Below the pieces are notes generated by a model. It was not told where the DNA came from. It made no database searches and was given only the letters and a program-made list of their open reading frames with translations. Position numbers and translations under genes: made by a program. Positions 16,445 to 28,656 of a DNA stretch of 64,000 bases are shown one piece after another. Source of the DNA: Deltaproteobacteria bacterium (GTDB lineage: Bacteria; Desulfobacterota; Desulfobacteria; Desulfobacterales; Desulfosarcinaceae); NCBI GenBank assembly GCA_002747175.1, contig PDTK01000030.1, positions 28,164 to 92,163 of the forward strand. Direction: 5' to 3'. Every line of letters starts with the position of its first letter. Within the stretch, counting starts at the first letter, position 1.

Positions 16445-18463
16445 TTATTGAGCCGAAGCCGCTGAATCCATACGCGCTGCCGCACCGTTGAGCAGGGCAT
16501 CGAAGGCCATCTTCAACACCGGTGGCAGGGTTCGGGAATAGGAAAAATCCACTGGTGAGGTAATCGGTCCGCCGGCAATATCCGCGGCGGTCCGGTCGCA
16601 CCACATGGAAAACCCGGTAAGATCGGAGACCAGACCGCGCTCGTAGCCATCGCTGATGGCCAGGGCCGCTTCGACAAATCCCGCCCGGGCGGGGTCCATG
16701 AGCAGGGGCTCCAAGGCCCGGGTCAATTGGCTGCCGGCGAGCCCGCAGGTGCAGTCTCCCACCAGGCCCAAAAGGCTGATCTTGCGATCTTTGAGGCGGT
16801 GCATGAGGTGGCGTTTGCTCACAATACCGTTCTGTTTGAAGATCGCATCCTGAACACCGGCATAGACGGCCCTGGCGATCAGTTCACCCATCTTGGAATG
16901 GCCGCCGGCGTTGTCGATGGACGTGCCGGTGCCCTGCACCACGATGATATTGTCCGTTCCGGTGCCCGTGGCCGGGTTGCGCACGGCCGTATAGCTGGAA
17001 CGGATGTCCAGATCCTGCAGGGCCGCGGTCTTGGCCTCGGTGGCCGAAATGATGGCCCGGTTCATGGCCCGCGGAGAGAGCCGCATGTTGGCCAGGATGA
17101 TGATGTTAATGGTGCCCGGCTCGTACCAGGCGCCGACATCTTCTGCCATGCGCACGGCATTGGAGCGCACGCCGGCGGTGACCAGGGCATAGACCGACAT
17201 CTGTTTGAAGTGCTGCCGCTGGACGGACAGATTGTCCATATTGGCTCCGGTAAACAGCAGACTGGTGTCCACCGGGTCCCGACCGATGGATTCCATGAGC
17301 TGACGGCGGGAAGTGTCCAGACCGATGTGGTAATACAGCCCCCACACCTGGGGCGGTGAATAGCTGTTGCCCACGTGGTTGATCTTCTCGCGAAATCCCT
17401 CCAGGGTGGAGGAAACGGCCATGGGCCGTTTCAGATGGATCAGCAAGGTCTTGTGGATGTAATCGTTGACGACGCTCTCCACGATTTCTGAGCTCTTCAC
17501 GTAGTCCAGATCCAGGGGCACGGGCCGCGAAGCCGTGCGCCCGGAGGATCGCACCGTCGGCAAATCAACGAATTGCTCACCGTAAAGGTTAGCCGCCAGA
17601 CAACTGACGAAATAGCCGCTGCGGCTGGCCAGGCGGCAGGTCAGGTCACAGGGGAAGTAGCGGATCCGGCCGTTTTTGACCGCATCCACCTCCCGCCATC
17701 CAGGCCGGTCCAGCAGTTTCATGGCAGCCCGGCGGTCATCGCCGCAACCGTACAGCACCTGGGGGTTGAAGGCCTGCCATTCTTCCAGGGTCACCGATAC
17801 GTTATTGCCCGCTTTGCCCAGTTTCGGAGCAATGCCGCCGGCCCGCCGGATCATCTCGTTCTGAAAGCTGTCGTCACCGGGGGTCATCACCTTGTCGCGC
17901 CCCATCAGACGCATGACCCGCAGGCGCTGACCTGAAGGAATGCCGGCGACCTTTTGGGCCGTATGATCCAGGTCCGCCCGGATGTCGCGAATCAGTTTTT
18001 CCGCCGCAGGCTCCTTTGCGAACAATTTGCCCAGCAAACGGATGGTCTTGTACAGGTCGTCGAATGTGGACAGGGGCAAGCGGATCAGATGCATGCCCTC
18101 GTTTCCGCCCAAGGCGTCCACCACCGGCTGGTGGAGATCCTCCAGGAACACCACCTCGGGGTTCAGGCCTGCAATACGCTCCACCGACGGGGCAAAGTAA
18201 CCGCCGATCACGGGTTTGAATGCGGCCCTGGATGGATAGACATCGTGGTAAGTGACACCGGCCAGTGCACCGTCGGCGCCGATGCGGCAGATGATTTCGG
18301 TCACCGAGGGAACAATGGAGACTACCCGCTGGGGAATTTGATGAAAGGTCACCTGCTGTCCGGTAACATCCTGGACGTTTACGGTCATATCGGCCGCAAC
18401 GGGCAGCGAGGAGAGACAAAGCAGCAGCAAAAGGGCGACAAGTCGTTTGGATAATGATCTCAT
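16445..18463 (-). CDS. Secreted fusion: BtuF-like corrinoid-binding protein plus CbiZ adenosylcobinamide amidohydrolase
   Basis: The 672-residue protein starts with a signal peptide (MRSLSKRLVALLLLLCL, cut near PVAA). Residues 45-290 are a BtuF/FepB-type helical-backbone binding domain (RVVSIVPSVTEIICRIGADG, NPEVVFLEDLHQPVVDALGG, GGIAPKLGKAG). Residues 330-550 match CbiZ (RPMAVSSTLEGFREKINHVG, VTAGVRSNAVRMAEDVG, NIIILANMRLS, VVQGTGTSIDNAGGHSKMGE), which removes the lower ligand side chain of adenosylcobinamide or pseudo-B12 so that corrinoids can be rebuilt. Residues 555-672 have no match I know. The signal peptide puts the amidohydrolase in the periplasm with the binding domain, unlike free cytoplasmic CbiZ. 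It converges with the riboswitch-controlled RACo gene. Confidence 0.85.
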   Translation of the reverse strand: MRSLSKRLVALLLLLCLSSLPVAADMTVNVQDVTGQQVTFHQIPQRVVSIVPSVTEIICRIGADGALAGVTYHDVYPSRAAFKPVIGGYFAPSVERIAGLNPEVVFLEDLHQPVVDALGGNEGMHLIRLPLSTFDDLYKTIRLLGKLFAKEPAAEKLIRDIRADLDHTAQKVAGIPSGQRLRVMRLMGRDKVMTPGDDSFQNEMIRRAGGIAPKLGKAGNNVSVTLEEWQAFNPQVLYGCGDDRRAAMKLLDRPGWREVDAVKNGRIRYFPCDLTCRLASRSGYFVSCLAANLYGEQFVDLPTVRSSGRTASRPVPLDLDYVKSSEIVESVVNDYIHKTLLIHLKRPMAVSSTLEGFREKINHVGNSYSPPQVWGLYYHIGLDTSRRQLMESIGRDPVDTSLLFTGANMDNLSVQRQHFKQMSVYALVTAGVRSNAVRMAEDVGAWYEPGTINIIILANMRLSPRAMNRAIISATEAKTAALQDLDIRSSYTAVRNPATGTGTDNIIVVQGTGTSIDNAGGHSKMGELIARAVYAGVQDAIFKQNGIVSKRHLMHRLKDRKISLLGLVGDCTCGLAGSQLTRALEPLLMDPARAGFVEAALAISDGYERGLVSDLTGFSMWCDRTAADIAGGPITSPVDFSYSRTLPPVLKMAFDALLNGAAARMDSAASAQ

Positions 18464-18505
18464 GGGGGCGTCTTTTCTTTGTTATTCAACATTGGATACA
18501 AGAGA

Positions 18506-18600
18506 CCCCAGCGTTGCAAAAGCCGGGGAAAGTCAGAGCCAAGGCGCCAGGGGTGAAGCCGTAGCACTTTACTGCGATCCCTAGACATACAGAGAAAATC
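18506..18600. repeat. Family A repeat, truncated copy A2
   Basis: Begins CCCCAGCGTTGCAAAAGCCG and runs through GCCAGGGGTGAAGCCGTAGC to CTGCGATCCC, then loses the second arm. It lies in the 5' leader of the BtuF-CbiZ gene. Confidence 0.85.
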
Positions 18601-18625
18601 GCGCATCGTGCATATTTGTTCAAAA

Positions 18626-19168
18626 TTAATCCGCCACGATATACCTTAATAGTTTAAAGATGATAGGGATAGAACCATAAACCCGGTCGGGTGAATCATC
18701 GATTCGTTCTTCAGGATATCTATAAAAATGAATATTGTTAATTTTAGGCCACCAGCCCTGTACATCAATTGTTATTCCATCGCCAACGGTCGGATTGGCA
18801 TGATTTGCATCAATATATACAAAGCGCGTAGGATGCACAAAACAGTCGTTAATTTCGTCGTTGATAAAGAAAAACCATGTGTCCCTGTCAATGGTGCGCG
18901 CAGCACCAGAAAAATTCTTTGAATCACCAATAGCCGGGGCGACGATATCACCGGTAACCAACATATTTTGCGGCCCGAAAGCCATCAGAACGTCTTTGTT
19001 CGGATCCCCTTTGATTACCTGGTCAATTAAGATTTGAATTGCATCTTCTCTACTATTGTAAGCAGAGACATCGTTTGCTGAAATCAATACTGCGATAGTT
19101 GCAAGAAAAATAATCGATATCCCTGTTCTCAACGAGGTTTTTAACAAGCCAATGGTTATAGATATCAT
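18626..19168 (-). CDS. Secreted protein of unknown function
   Basis: The 180-residue product has an N-terminal hydrophobic segment (about residues 8-32) ending ANDVSA|YNS, a likely signal peptidase site. The mature part contains TWFFFINDEINDCFVHPTRF and GDGITIDVQGWWPKI but no motif of a family I recognise; the pattern suggests a compact beta-rich domain. A GGAGG Shine-Dalgarno 8 bases before the ATG at 19168 fixes the start. The gene stands alone between repeat elements, and its composition is more AT-rich than pgk next door. Confidence 0.65.
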   Translation of the reverse strand: MISITIGLLKTSLRTGISIIFLATIAVLISANDVSAYNSREDAIQILIDQVIKGDPNKDVLMAFGPQNMLVTGDIVAPAIGDSKNFSGAARTIDRDTWFFFINDEINDCFVHPTRFVYIDANHANPTVGDGITIDVQGWWPKINNIHFYRYPEERIDDSPDRVYGSIPIIFKLLRYIVAD

Positions 19169-19292
19169 CAGTAATTCCTCCCACCATGCAGTCATAAGTT
19201 GATCGCAATAGTATATCTCACTCCTTCACCTCCATTATTGATTTTATTACCTCCCCAAAACTAGGAGGACCCCGTAGACCCAATCGGGTGAA

Positions 19293-19345
19293 ATCAAAAA
19301 AACAAGAAAATGGGGAGACATGGGTTGCGGGTTTCCGGCCTCAGG
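19293..19345. repeat. Family C repeat, copy C2 (inverted)
   Basis: AACAAGAAAATGGGGAGACA followed by TGGGTTGCGGGTTTCC is the reverse complement of the head of C3 and C4. It lies between the secreted hypothetical gene and pgk. Confidence 0.7.
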
Positions 19346-19378
19346 AAACTTCAGTAACCAACCATCAATAAACAAATC

Positions 19379-20575
19379 TCAAACGTCCGTCAACGCATCC
19401 ACCCCGGGCAGCACTTTTCCCTCCAGAAATTCCAGAGACGCCCCGCCGCCCGTGGAAATATGGGTCATCTGCCCGGCCAGGCCGGCTTTTTCCACGGCAG
19501 CGGCCGAATCGCCCCCACCGACGACCGAAATCGCTCCTTGTTCGGTAACCTGGGCCATGGCCCGGGCCACGGCATAGGTCCCTTTGGCCGTGGCGTCGAT
19601 CTCGAAAACGCCCATGGGACCGTTCCAGACAATGGTCCGGGCATCGGCGACAAGACTTTCGAAGCGGGATATGGAAGCGGGGCCGATGTCCAGCCCGCTG
19701 CTATGGGCAGGAATCGCGTCCACCTGCACGGCAGCCAGTTCCCCGACGGTCCGGGAGGCAAAATCGAAATGGTCCGAACACATACAATCCACCGGGAGAA
19801 CCAGCTTTTCTTCTCCTTTGGCCAGCAAGGATCGGGCCATTTCCAGCCTGTCCGGTTCCACCAGAGAGTTGCCAATTTCGCATCCCTGGGCCTTTAAAAA
19901 CGTATAGGCCATCCCTCCGCCGATAATCAACCGGTCCACCTTGGGCAGCAGGTTGTCGATCACATCGATCTTGCCCGATATCTTCGCCCCGCCGAGAATG
20001 GCGACAAAGGGCCGCGCCGGTGTATCCAGCGCATCTCCCAGATAGGCGATTTCCTTTTCGATGAGAAATCCCATGGCACACCGGGAGACAAAACGGGTGA
20101 CGCCGGTCGTAGAAGCATGGGCGCGATGGGCGGTGCCGAAGGCGTCGTTGACATACACATCGGCCAGTTCGGCCAATGCACGGGAAAAGGCTTCGTCGTT
20201 GTCTGTTTCGGCCTGGTGGAAGCGCAGATTTTCCAGCAGCAGCACCTGCCCTGCCCCCACGTCACACACCGCCGCGGCGGCCTCGGGGCCGACACAGTCC
20301 CGGGCAAAGGCCACCGGCTGGTCCAACAAGGCGGCCAGGGCATCGGCACACGGCTTTAAAGAAAGCGCCTCTACACGCTTTCCTTTGGGTCGTCCCAGAT
20401 GTGACATGAGGATCACACGCCCTCCATGCTCCAGAAGATAGCAGATCGTCGGCAAGGCAGCCCTCAGACGTTTGTCATTGGCCACCCGCCCCCCTTCCAG
20501 GGGAACATTGAAATCCACCCGCATCAGCACCCGGCGGTCACGGACATCAAGATCGGCAACTGTGAGTTTGGCCAT
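19379..20575 (-). CDS. pgk: Phosphoglycerate kinase
   Basis: Glycolytic/gluconeogenic enzyme moving phosphate between 1,3-bisphosphoglycerate and ADP. The 398-residue length is standard. Landmarks are [14 protein letters not shown] near the N-terminus, [51 protein letters not shown] and the C-terminal nucleotide-binding [15 protein letters not shown] with [14 protein letters not shown] clear AAGGAG Shine-Dalgarno precedes the ATG. It is monocistronic or at the end of the minus-strand group with radC and gpsA; 188 bp separate it from the upstream small gene. Confidence 0.97.
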   Translation of the reverse strand: MAKLTVADLDVRDRRVLMRVDFNVPLEGGRVANDKRLRAALPTICYLLEHGGRVILMSHLGRPKGKRVEALSLKPCADALAALLDQPVAFARDCVGPEAAAAVCDVGAGQVLLLENLRFHQAETDNDEAFSRALAELADVYVNDAFGTAHRAHASTTGVTRFVSRCAMGFLIEKEIAYLGDALDTPARPFVAILGGAKISGKIDVIDNLLPKVDRLIIGGGMAYTFLKAQGCEIGNSLVEPDRLEMARSLLAKGEEKLVLPVDCMCSDHFDFASRTVGELAAVQVDAIPAHSSGLDIGPASISRFESLVADARTIVWNGPMGVFEIDATAKGTYAVARAMAQVTEQGAISVVGGGDSAAAVEKAGLAGQMTHISTGGGASLEFLEGKVLPGVDALTDV

Positions 20576-20763
20576 GATATGCTCCTTTGCAAAAAATCAC
20601 CGACCACCACCAGATGGTCTGATGAAGTCCCCTTTCAAGGGGCGAATGATTGGACCTGTGAACGTCGAATGTCCAATGTCGCATCGGACCGATCCGAACC
20701 ATATTGGATCGGCCGGGCAGAGTCCGCAGTTTTAATTTTTATGCGTTCATCGATTTTCGGCGA

Positions 20764-21033
20764 TTACGATTTTTGCCGTTTACGTTGGCTGAGCGTTTTT
20801 TTCCTGGACCAGCGTTCCAGAAACCCCACCACACCGGAACTGTATGCCCGATCCACCAGCTCCTCATGAACGGTGATTCCTGCCTTTGTGGTCATGGCAT
20901 TTCTGAGGCACTCGGTCTTGTATCGGCAGATCATGCATGCCTCGGGCGTGTGCCGCAAGTCATCGTCCCCCATGGGGAACACCGTCTCCAGGTCTCCGAA
21001 ACAAGGCAGGCGTTTTTCTTGATTCACGGTCAT
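20764..21033 (-). CDS. Small Cys-containing protein (89 aa), unknown function
   Basis: Starts at the ATG at 21033, giving MTVNQEKRLPCFGDLETVFP. Four Cys (PCFGD, then ACMICRYKTEC) suggest a metal or Fe-S site, with spacing CxxCxxxxxC. The second half is basic (ERWSRKKTLSQRKRQKS). The gene begins 22 bases after the radC stop, so they are probably co-transcribed. Longer upstream starts run into radC and are not needed. No family is recognised. Confidence 0.6.
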   Translation of the reverse strand: MTVNQEKRLPCFGDLETVFPMGDDDLRHTPEACMICRYKTECLRNAMTTKAGITVHEELVDRAYSSGVVGFLERWSRKKTLSQRKRQKS

Positions 21034-21055
21034 TATTATAATTTCATTTCCATTT

Positions 21056-21781
21056 CTAAGCCTCGCCGGCGGCGGATTTGATCCTGTCCATGTGACCATG
21101 GTCGGCAAAACTGAAATAACCTTCGGAGCCGATGATCAGGTGTTCGTGAACGGCGATCCCCATCAATGCGCAGGCTTGAACCAGTTTGCGGGTAATGACC
21201 ATATCGTCATTTGACGGTGCCGGATCACCAGACGGATGGTTGTGGGCGAAGATCACGGCAGCGGCCGAGTGGTTCAACGCGGCCTTGACGACCTCACGGG
21301 GGTATACGGCGCTGCTGGTAACCGTTCCGGTGAACAGAATTTCGTCCGAAATCACCCGGTTCTTGGCGTCCAGATAGATGGCCAGGAAGCATTCCCGTTT
21401 TCTGTCACGGATCGAATGGTTGAGATAGTCAAAAAGCTCACCGGAGTTGGTCAGGGCCGTCTTACCGACAAGCTGTTGACGCAGGGTTCTGCGGGCCACC
21501 GCCGGCACCAGCTTCAACCCGAACAGATTGGTCGGCCCGATTCCCGGCACCTGACACAGCTCTGTCGGCGATGCGTCCAGTACTCCCGGCAGGGTTCTGA
21601 ATCGGGCCAAAGCCGCTTTGGCAGCCTGCTTGCAGTCCTTGCGGGGCGTCGCCAGGGCCAACAGCATTTCGATGATTTCATAATCGTGGAAACCCTCGAG
21701 CCCGGCCTTGAGAAATCGATCCCGCAGCCGCTGCCGGTGGCCGGCACCTTTATGTTCTTTTTTGGGGGGGTCTTTTGTCAT
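21056..21781 (-). CDS. radC: RadC/JAB-domain protein
   Basis: The 241-residue protein has an N-terminal helix-hairpin-helix (LCQVPGIGPTNLFGLKLVPA) and a C-terminal JAMM metalloprotease-like domain with the zinc motif HNHPSGDPAPSNDD and the preceding catalytic-Glu region. RadC was first linked to DNA repair, but later work does not support a repair role in E. coli; the biochemical activity of the family is unsettled. It lies between gpsA and a small Cys protein on the same strand. Confidence 0.92.
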   Translation of the reverse strand: MTKDPPKKEHKGAGHRQRLRDRFLKAGLEGFHDYEIIEMLLALATPRKDCKQAAKAALARFRTLPGVLDASPTELCQVPGIGPTNLFGLKLVPAVARRTLRQQLVGKTALTNSGELFDYLNHSIRDRKRECFLAIYLDAKNRVISDEILFTGTVTSSAVYPREVVKAALNHSAAAVIFAHNHPSGDPAPSNDDMVITRKLVQACALMGIAVHEHLIIGSEGYFSFADHGHMDRIKSAAGEA

Positions 21782-21899
21782 GACGCAACCGAATTAGCGC
21801 CCATCCGGTTTGAGATTTTGAATCCGGATATTTATTTTTTGATCATTGGGATTTCACCACTTCACGCCTCAACACCCATCTCATCTGAACCGGGTCGGC

Positions 21900-22937
21900 T
21901 CATACCTGATCCAATTCAGCCTTCAAATCCCGGGTCATCAATTGAAACAATGCCTTCTTGGGATCCAGATCATCGTAAAGCACATGGTAAATGGCGTGGG
22001 AGATGGGCATTTCCACCCCCAGCTTACGGGACAGATTGTAAACCGATTTGGCGGTCTTCACCCCTTCGGCCACCATGTGCATTTCGGCCAGCAGGTTGGA
22101 GAGTTTCCGTCCCTCGCCGATCCGTTTACCAATGGTATGGTTGCGGCTCAGGTCACCGGTACAAGTCAGAATCAGGTCCCCGGATCCGGCCAACCCGGTG
22201 AAGGTTCGCGGCCGGGCCCCCATAGCCAGTCCTAAGCGACGAATCTCTACCAGCCCGCGGGTGATCAAGGCGGCACGGGTGTTGAGCCCCATGCCCAGAC
22301 CGTCGATCACGCCGGCGGCGATGGCGATGACGTTCTTGACCGCTGCACCCAATTCGGCACCAACCACGTCATCGACGGTGTAAACCCTGAAATAGGAGGT
22401 CGCAAAAACCTGCTGAGCCATGCCGGCCGTTGTCTCATCGACCGAAGCCACCGTTACCAGGGTGGCCATCTGTCTGGCCACTTCAGCGGCGAAGCTGGGG
22501 CCGGTGAGGACGGCCAGACGCTCGGGCCGCAACCCGGGAATCACCTCTTTCAACACACCCGACATGGTCAGATGGGTCTGGTTTTCGATCCCCTTGGAAG
22601 CACTCACCACAACGGTATCCGACCCAATGGCCTCGCCGCAGCGGGACATGGTCTGGCGGGTGACATGCGAAGGGGTTACCACCAGGACCAGATCCTTTTC
22701 CGACACCACCGACACCAGGTCTCCGGAAGGGTGCAGGTTTTCGGAAAGCGTCGTCCCCGGCAGGAAACGCCGGTTTTCCCGGTGTTCGATCATTTCTGCC
22801 AGCACCTCGGGTTCGTATACCCAATGCGCGACCGAAAAGCCCTTGACGGCCAGCAGATTTGCCAGGGCGGTACCCCAACTGCCGGCACCGACCACACCAA
22901 TGGCCATGGTCTCAATATCCACTGTTGGTTTTGTCAT
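21900..22937 (-). CDS. gpsA: Glycerol-3-phosphate dehydrogenase [NAD(P)+]
   Basis: Reduces dihydroxyacetone phosphate to sn-glycerol 3-phosphate, the backbone for phospholipids. The 345-residue protein has the Rossmann motif GVVGAGSWGTALANLLA (13-29), SASKGIENQT, GPSFAAEVA and the catalytic Lys region GAELGAAVKNVIAIAAG, plus GLAGSGDLILTCTG. An AAGGAG sequence precedes the ATG at 22937, which is only 9 bases after the gyrA stop, so it is co-transcribed with gyrA. Confidence 0.96.
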   Translation of the reverse strand: MTKPTVDIETMAIGVVGAGSWGTALANLLAVKGFSVAHWVYEPEVLAEMIEHRENRRFLPGTTLSENLHPSGDLVSVVSEKDLVLVVTPSHVTRQTMSRCGEAIGSDTVVVSASKGIENQTHLTMSGVLKEVIPGLRPERLAVLTGPSFAAEVARQMATLVTVASVDETTAGMAQQVFATSYFRVYTVDDVVGAELGAAVKNVIAIAAGVIDGLGMGLNTRAALITRGLVEIRRLGLAMGARPRTFTGLAGSGDLILTCTGDLSRNHTIGKRIGEGRKLSNLLAEMHMVAEGVKTAKSVYNLSRKLGVEMPISHAIYHVLYDDLDPKKALFQLMTRDLKAELDQV

Positions 22938-22946
22938 GCCGACTCC

Positions 22947-25451
<2,505 letters not shown>

Positions 25452-25500
25452 GGACGCTCCTGCACCGGGTGAAAAACGGATCACCCGGGCGGCCGTCCGC

Positions 25501-26583
25501 TCAGGGTTGGGAGTATTCGATCAATTTCTGGTAATTGGCATGGTAAATATCGGTTAACGTGAGAAAGGCGGTGGCGATCAGCGGGCCGTAAATGATCCCG
25601 AGAATGCCGAACAGTTTGAGACCGCCGATGATGGCCAGAAACACCATCAGGGTATGCATCTGCACACGCTTTCCCACCACTTTGGGTTTCAGCAGGTATT
25701 CCACGCCACCGGACAAGAGGATGTAAAAAATCAAACAGAACAGGCCGGCGGCAACGCGCCCCGTGAGTATCAAAAACATCACCGCAGGAAAAAAAACCGC
25801 CCCGATTCCGATAATGGGCAAAAAGGCCAGGATGGACATGATGAACCCCCACAAGAAAGCCGACGGCAGGCCCAGCAGCCAGAATGCCATTCCACCGGCA
25901 AATCCCTGGATGGCCCCGCACACGCCATTACCGATCAGGATGGCCCCGGCCATATCGCTGAACTTATTGATGAGTTGTGCATCCTGGGACTCGGGCAATG
26001 GCGACAAATCCATCAGAAAGCGGAGCAGTCTCGAGCCATCGATCAAGAGGAAGTAGATCACCAGGAGCATCAGAAAAAAATTGACCACAAAGGACAAGGT
26101 ATTGGAAGCGATGGCCCGGGCCTGATCGTAAAGAAAGATCCCCACGGCCCGGCCGATACCGGAAATGGTATTGTTCAGCTCTTCACCGGTAATGGTGAAA
26201 TCGAAATTGGCCAGCAACGGATTGATACGTTCCAAAAGCGCACTGTTGGTAAAATGGGTGTTGATGAAATGGCCCAAATCCGGACTCCTGGCCAACTGGA
26301 CCAGCTCATAAGCCTCCTGGGCCAGTACACCGACAAAAAAAACAACCGGTACGAATAGAACCACGAACACCAGCAGACAGGTGAGAAACGATGCAAATCC
26401 GACGGATATCTGTCCATGGGAGGCGATCAGCCGAAAGACCGGAAAAAAGGCACCGGTAACGACCGCCCCTAAAACGATGATCGACAAAAACGGGGACAAC
26501 AGCCACCCCATCAAAGAAATGGAGAGGAGAAAGCAACCTAGAAAAAACCACAGGATCATATTTTGGGAGGTTCGCCCCTCCAT
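25501..26583 (-). CDS. AI-2E family transporter / PerM-type permease
   Basis: The 360-residue protein has about eight hydrophobic segments: two near the N-terminus ([36 protein letters not shown]), one at 60-85, and a cluster from 150 onward, with the family region [22 protein letters not shown]. The family (formerly UPF0118) includes exporters of AI-2 and Na+/H+ antiporters, so the substrate is open. The start at 26583 is set by GGAGGGAACC. It lies 49 bases upstream of gyrA on the same strand. Confidence 0.85.
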   Translation of the reverse strand: MEGRTSQNMILWFFLGCFLLSISLMGWLLSPFLSIIVLGAVVTGAFFPVFRLIASHGQISVGFASFLTCLLVFVVLFVPVVFFVGVLAQEAYELVQLARSPDLGHFINTHFTNSALLERINPLLANFDFTITGEELNNTISGIGRAVGIFLYDQARAIASNTLSFVVNFFLMLLVIYFLLIDGSRLLRFLMDLSPLPESQDAQLINKFSDMAGAILIGNGVCGAIQGFAGGMAFWLLGLPSAFLWGFIMSILAFLPIIGIGAVFFPAVMFLILTGRVAAGLFCLIFYILLSGGVEYLLKPKVVGKRVQMHTLMVFLAIIGGLKLFGILGIIYGPLIATAFLTLTDIYHANYQKLIEYSQP

Positions 26584-26838
26584 GGTTCCCTCCGGAATCA
26601 ACGATCAATCAAGTCATCCATGGCAAGTCATCCATGGGCTTCGCCTTTCCGACGATTGCCACAAACGATGGATGGCGGACTGTTCGCCAATGAAGATCAG
26701 ACATCCGGTACTCATAACGCAATCTGCGCAAACGCCTGAATTATTGTAAAGATAGGCATTTGCGCAGAATAAATGTCGAACGCGCCAAACTCGCGTGGTC
26801 AGCCCTCAGCCGGAAACGACACAGAAAAATGAAGCGAA

Positions 26839-26994
26839 TTATTGACTGATGGTAGCCCCGGCGGCGGTATAAAGCAAAATCTCATATACGGTAACCGGTA
26901 GATAGCTGCCGGTCAGCCCGTAAACGATTCCCCCACCGATGATGGCCGGCACGCCACAAAACACCAGGATCCCCAATTTTCTGCTGATATCCAT
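26839..26994 (-). CDS. Small membrane protein (51 aa)
   Basis: The ATG at 26994 is preceded by AGGAGG at a good distance, and 51 codons end with TAA at 26839. The product starts MDISRKLGILVFCGVPAIIG and continues to a second hydrophobic part (VTVYEILLYTAAG), giving one or two membrane segments. It lies between the thiolase and the PerM gene in an otherwise empty 523-bp gap, the rest of which holds nothing I can identify. No family is recognised. Confidence 0.6.
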   Translation of the reverse strand: MDISRKLGILVFCGVPAIIGGGIVYGLTGSYLPVTVYEILLYTAAGATISQ

Positions 26995-27106
26995 ACGGTT
27001 TCGCCTCCTCTTGTCGCTGGCGACCTACCTTTCCGATAGTGGCAGCCTGCAACCCATATAAACATTAGAAATTTACCAATAACAACCGAAAAAGTAAAGA
27101 AAAAAA

Positions 27107-28393
27107 TCATCTTTCGATGACCATCGCCATCCCCATTCCGCCGCCGATACACATGCTGATCAAACCGGTTGTGTATCCCTTGCGTTTCATCTGGTTCATG
27201 CCGCTGACCATCTGTCTGGCGCCGGTGCATCCGATGGGGTGGCCGATGGAGATCCCGCTGCCCAGTTCGTTGGGCCAATCCACGGCGATATTCAGTTCCC
27301 GCATGCAGCCGATCGCCTGGGAGGCAAAGGCCTCATTGAGTTCGATCATATCGATATCGTCCAGGGACATCCCGGTGGCGGCCATCACCCTGCGGATCGC
27401 AGGAACCGGTCCCAGCCCCATATAGGCCGGATCCAAGCCACCCGAACGAAATGCCTTGATCTGGACGATCGGTTCCAATCCCAGCGCCCGGGCCTTGCCA
27501 GCACTCATCATCAGCACTGCGGCGGCGCCATCGTTGATGCCCGAAGCGTTTCCGGCGGTAACGCTGCCGGACTCGGCGAAGGCCGGCCGCAATTCGGCCA
27601 TCTTTTCGAGGCTGGTGTCCATAGGCCGTTCATCGGTATCCACGACGATATCCCCCTTGCGGGATTTGATCGTAACCGGCACGATCTCCTGGGCGAACAG
27701 ACCGTCGGAAATGGCCTTACGAGCCCGGGTATGGCTGAGTACGCCGAGCTCATCCTGTTCCTGGCGGCTGATGTCGTAAAGACGCGCGATGTTTTCAGCC
27801 GTCATGCCCATGTGATACCCGTAAAAAATTTCGTACAGCCCGTCGAACACCATGAGGTCGTATATGTCGCCGATACCGGTGAGTTCCATGCGGTGGCCCC
27901 AACGGGCCTTGGGCAGGGCCATGGGTGCCAGGCTCATGTTTTCCATTCCTCCGGCCAAAACCACTTCCGATTCGCCGGTCATGATGGACGATGCCCCCAG
28001 TGCAATGGCTTTCAGGCCGCTTCCGCACACCTTATTGATGGAAAAGGCCGGGGTTTCCTTGGGCAGCCCCGCCCGGACCATGGCCTGCCGGGCCGGATTC
28101 TGTCCCTGGCCGGCCTGGAGGACGTTGCCCATGATGACCTCGTCGATGGAGACCGGCGGCAAGTCGTCGGCCCAGTCCCCAGCATCCTTTTCGAGGTCGA
28201 TCAACCCCTGGTCCTTGAGTGCATCCGGTCCGGCGGCCTTGAGTGTGTCATCGGCCCGGGGCTGAAGCCCGGCATTTTTGACCGCCGCCCTCATGACGGC
28301 AGCACCCAGGTCAACCACCGGTACAGCCTTCAACGATCCACCGAATGCGCCCACAGCGGTTCTGGCACCACTGACGATTACCACCTCTTGCAT
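27107..28393 (-). CDS. Acetyl-CoA C-acyltransferase (thiolase)
   Basis: Catalyses reversible condensation or cleavage of acyl-CoA in beta-oxidation or acetoacetyl-CoA formation. The 428-residue protein has the acylated Cys at 123 (INKVCGSGLKAI), the NEAFASQ motif, the GHPIGCTGARQ His and the C-terminal catalytic Cys in CIGGGMG. AGGAGGACACC precedes the ATG at 28393. Compared with usual thiolases of about 393 residues it carries an extra acidic segment of about 30 residues at 47-80 (DTLKAAGPDALKDQ and on). Its neighbours do not define the pathway. Confidence 0.93.
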   Translation of the reverse strand: MQEVVIVSGARTAVGAFGGSLKAVPVVDLGAAVMRAAVKNAGLQPRADDTLKAAGPDALKDQGLIDLEKDAGDWADDLPPVSIDEVIMGNVLQAGQGQNPARQAMVRAGLPKETPAFSINKVCGSGLKAIALGASSIMTGESEVVLAGGMENMSLAPMALPKARWGHRMELTGIGDIYDLMVFDGLYEIFYGYHMGMTAENIARLYDISRQEQDELGVLSHTRARKAISDGLFAQEIVPVTIKSRKGDIVVDTDERPMDTSLEKMAELRPAFAESGSVTAGNASGINDGAAAVLMMSAGKARALGLEPIVQIKAFRSGGLDPAYMGLGPVPAIRRVMAATGMSLDDIDMIELNEAFASQAIGCMRELNIAVDWPNELGSGISIGHPIGCTGARQMVSGMNQMKRKGYTTGLISMCIGGGMGMAMVIER

Positions 28394-28452
28394 GGTGTCC
28401 TCCTCTCGTTGTTGATTCTTGGTATAGCAACTGATATGACTTGCGCAATTGT

Positions 28453-28575
28453 GACGGTTTCGTAAAAAAACGATGTCGGCATTACGCTTCATCCCTCGTC
28501 ACTGCGGCGTATCGTCAATACGCCTTATTCGTCGGGATTCGGAAGCCTTGATCTCGAGCTTTTTACAAAACCGTC
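28453..28575. repeat. Family D MITE-like palindrome
   Basis: Terminal inverted repeats GACGGTTTCGTAAAAA (28453-28468) and TTTTTACAAAACCGTC (28560-28575) match at 15 of 16 positions and enclose about 90 bp with an internal hairpin (GGCGTAT CGTC ATACGCC). It has no coding capacity. It lies between the thiolase leader and a divergent membrane-protein gene. The same terminal motif recurs in the hairpin at 43734-43792. Confidence 0.75.
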
Positions 28576-28656
28576 TAAAACGCTTCTTTGTTCAAATTCA
28601 TTAATTGATGCGGATTTATTCAATACCATACAATCCGTGAAAGCGTCCAACGAGAA

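Noticed and set aside
27239..28465. 408-codon plus-strand frame
   Set aside because: Antisense shadow of the thiolase gene.
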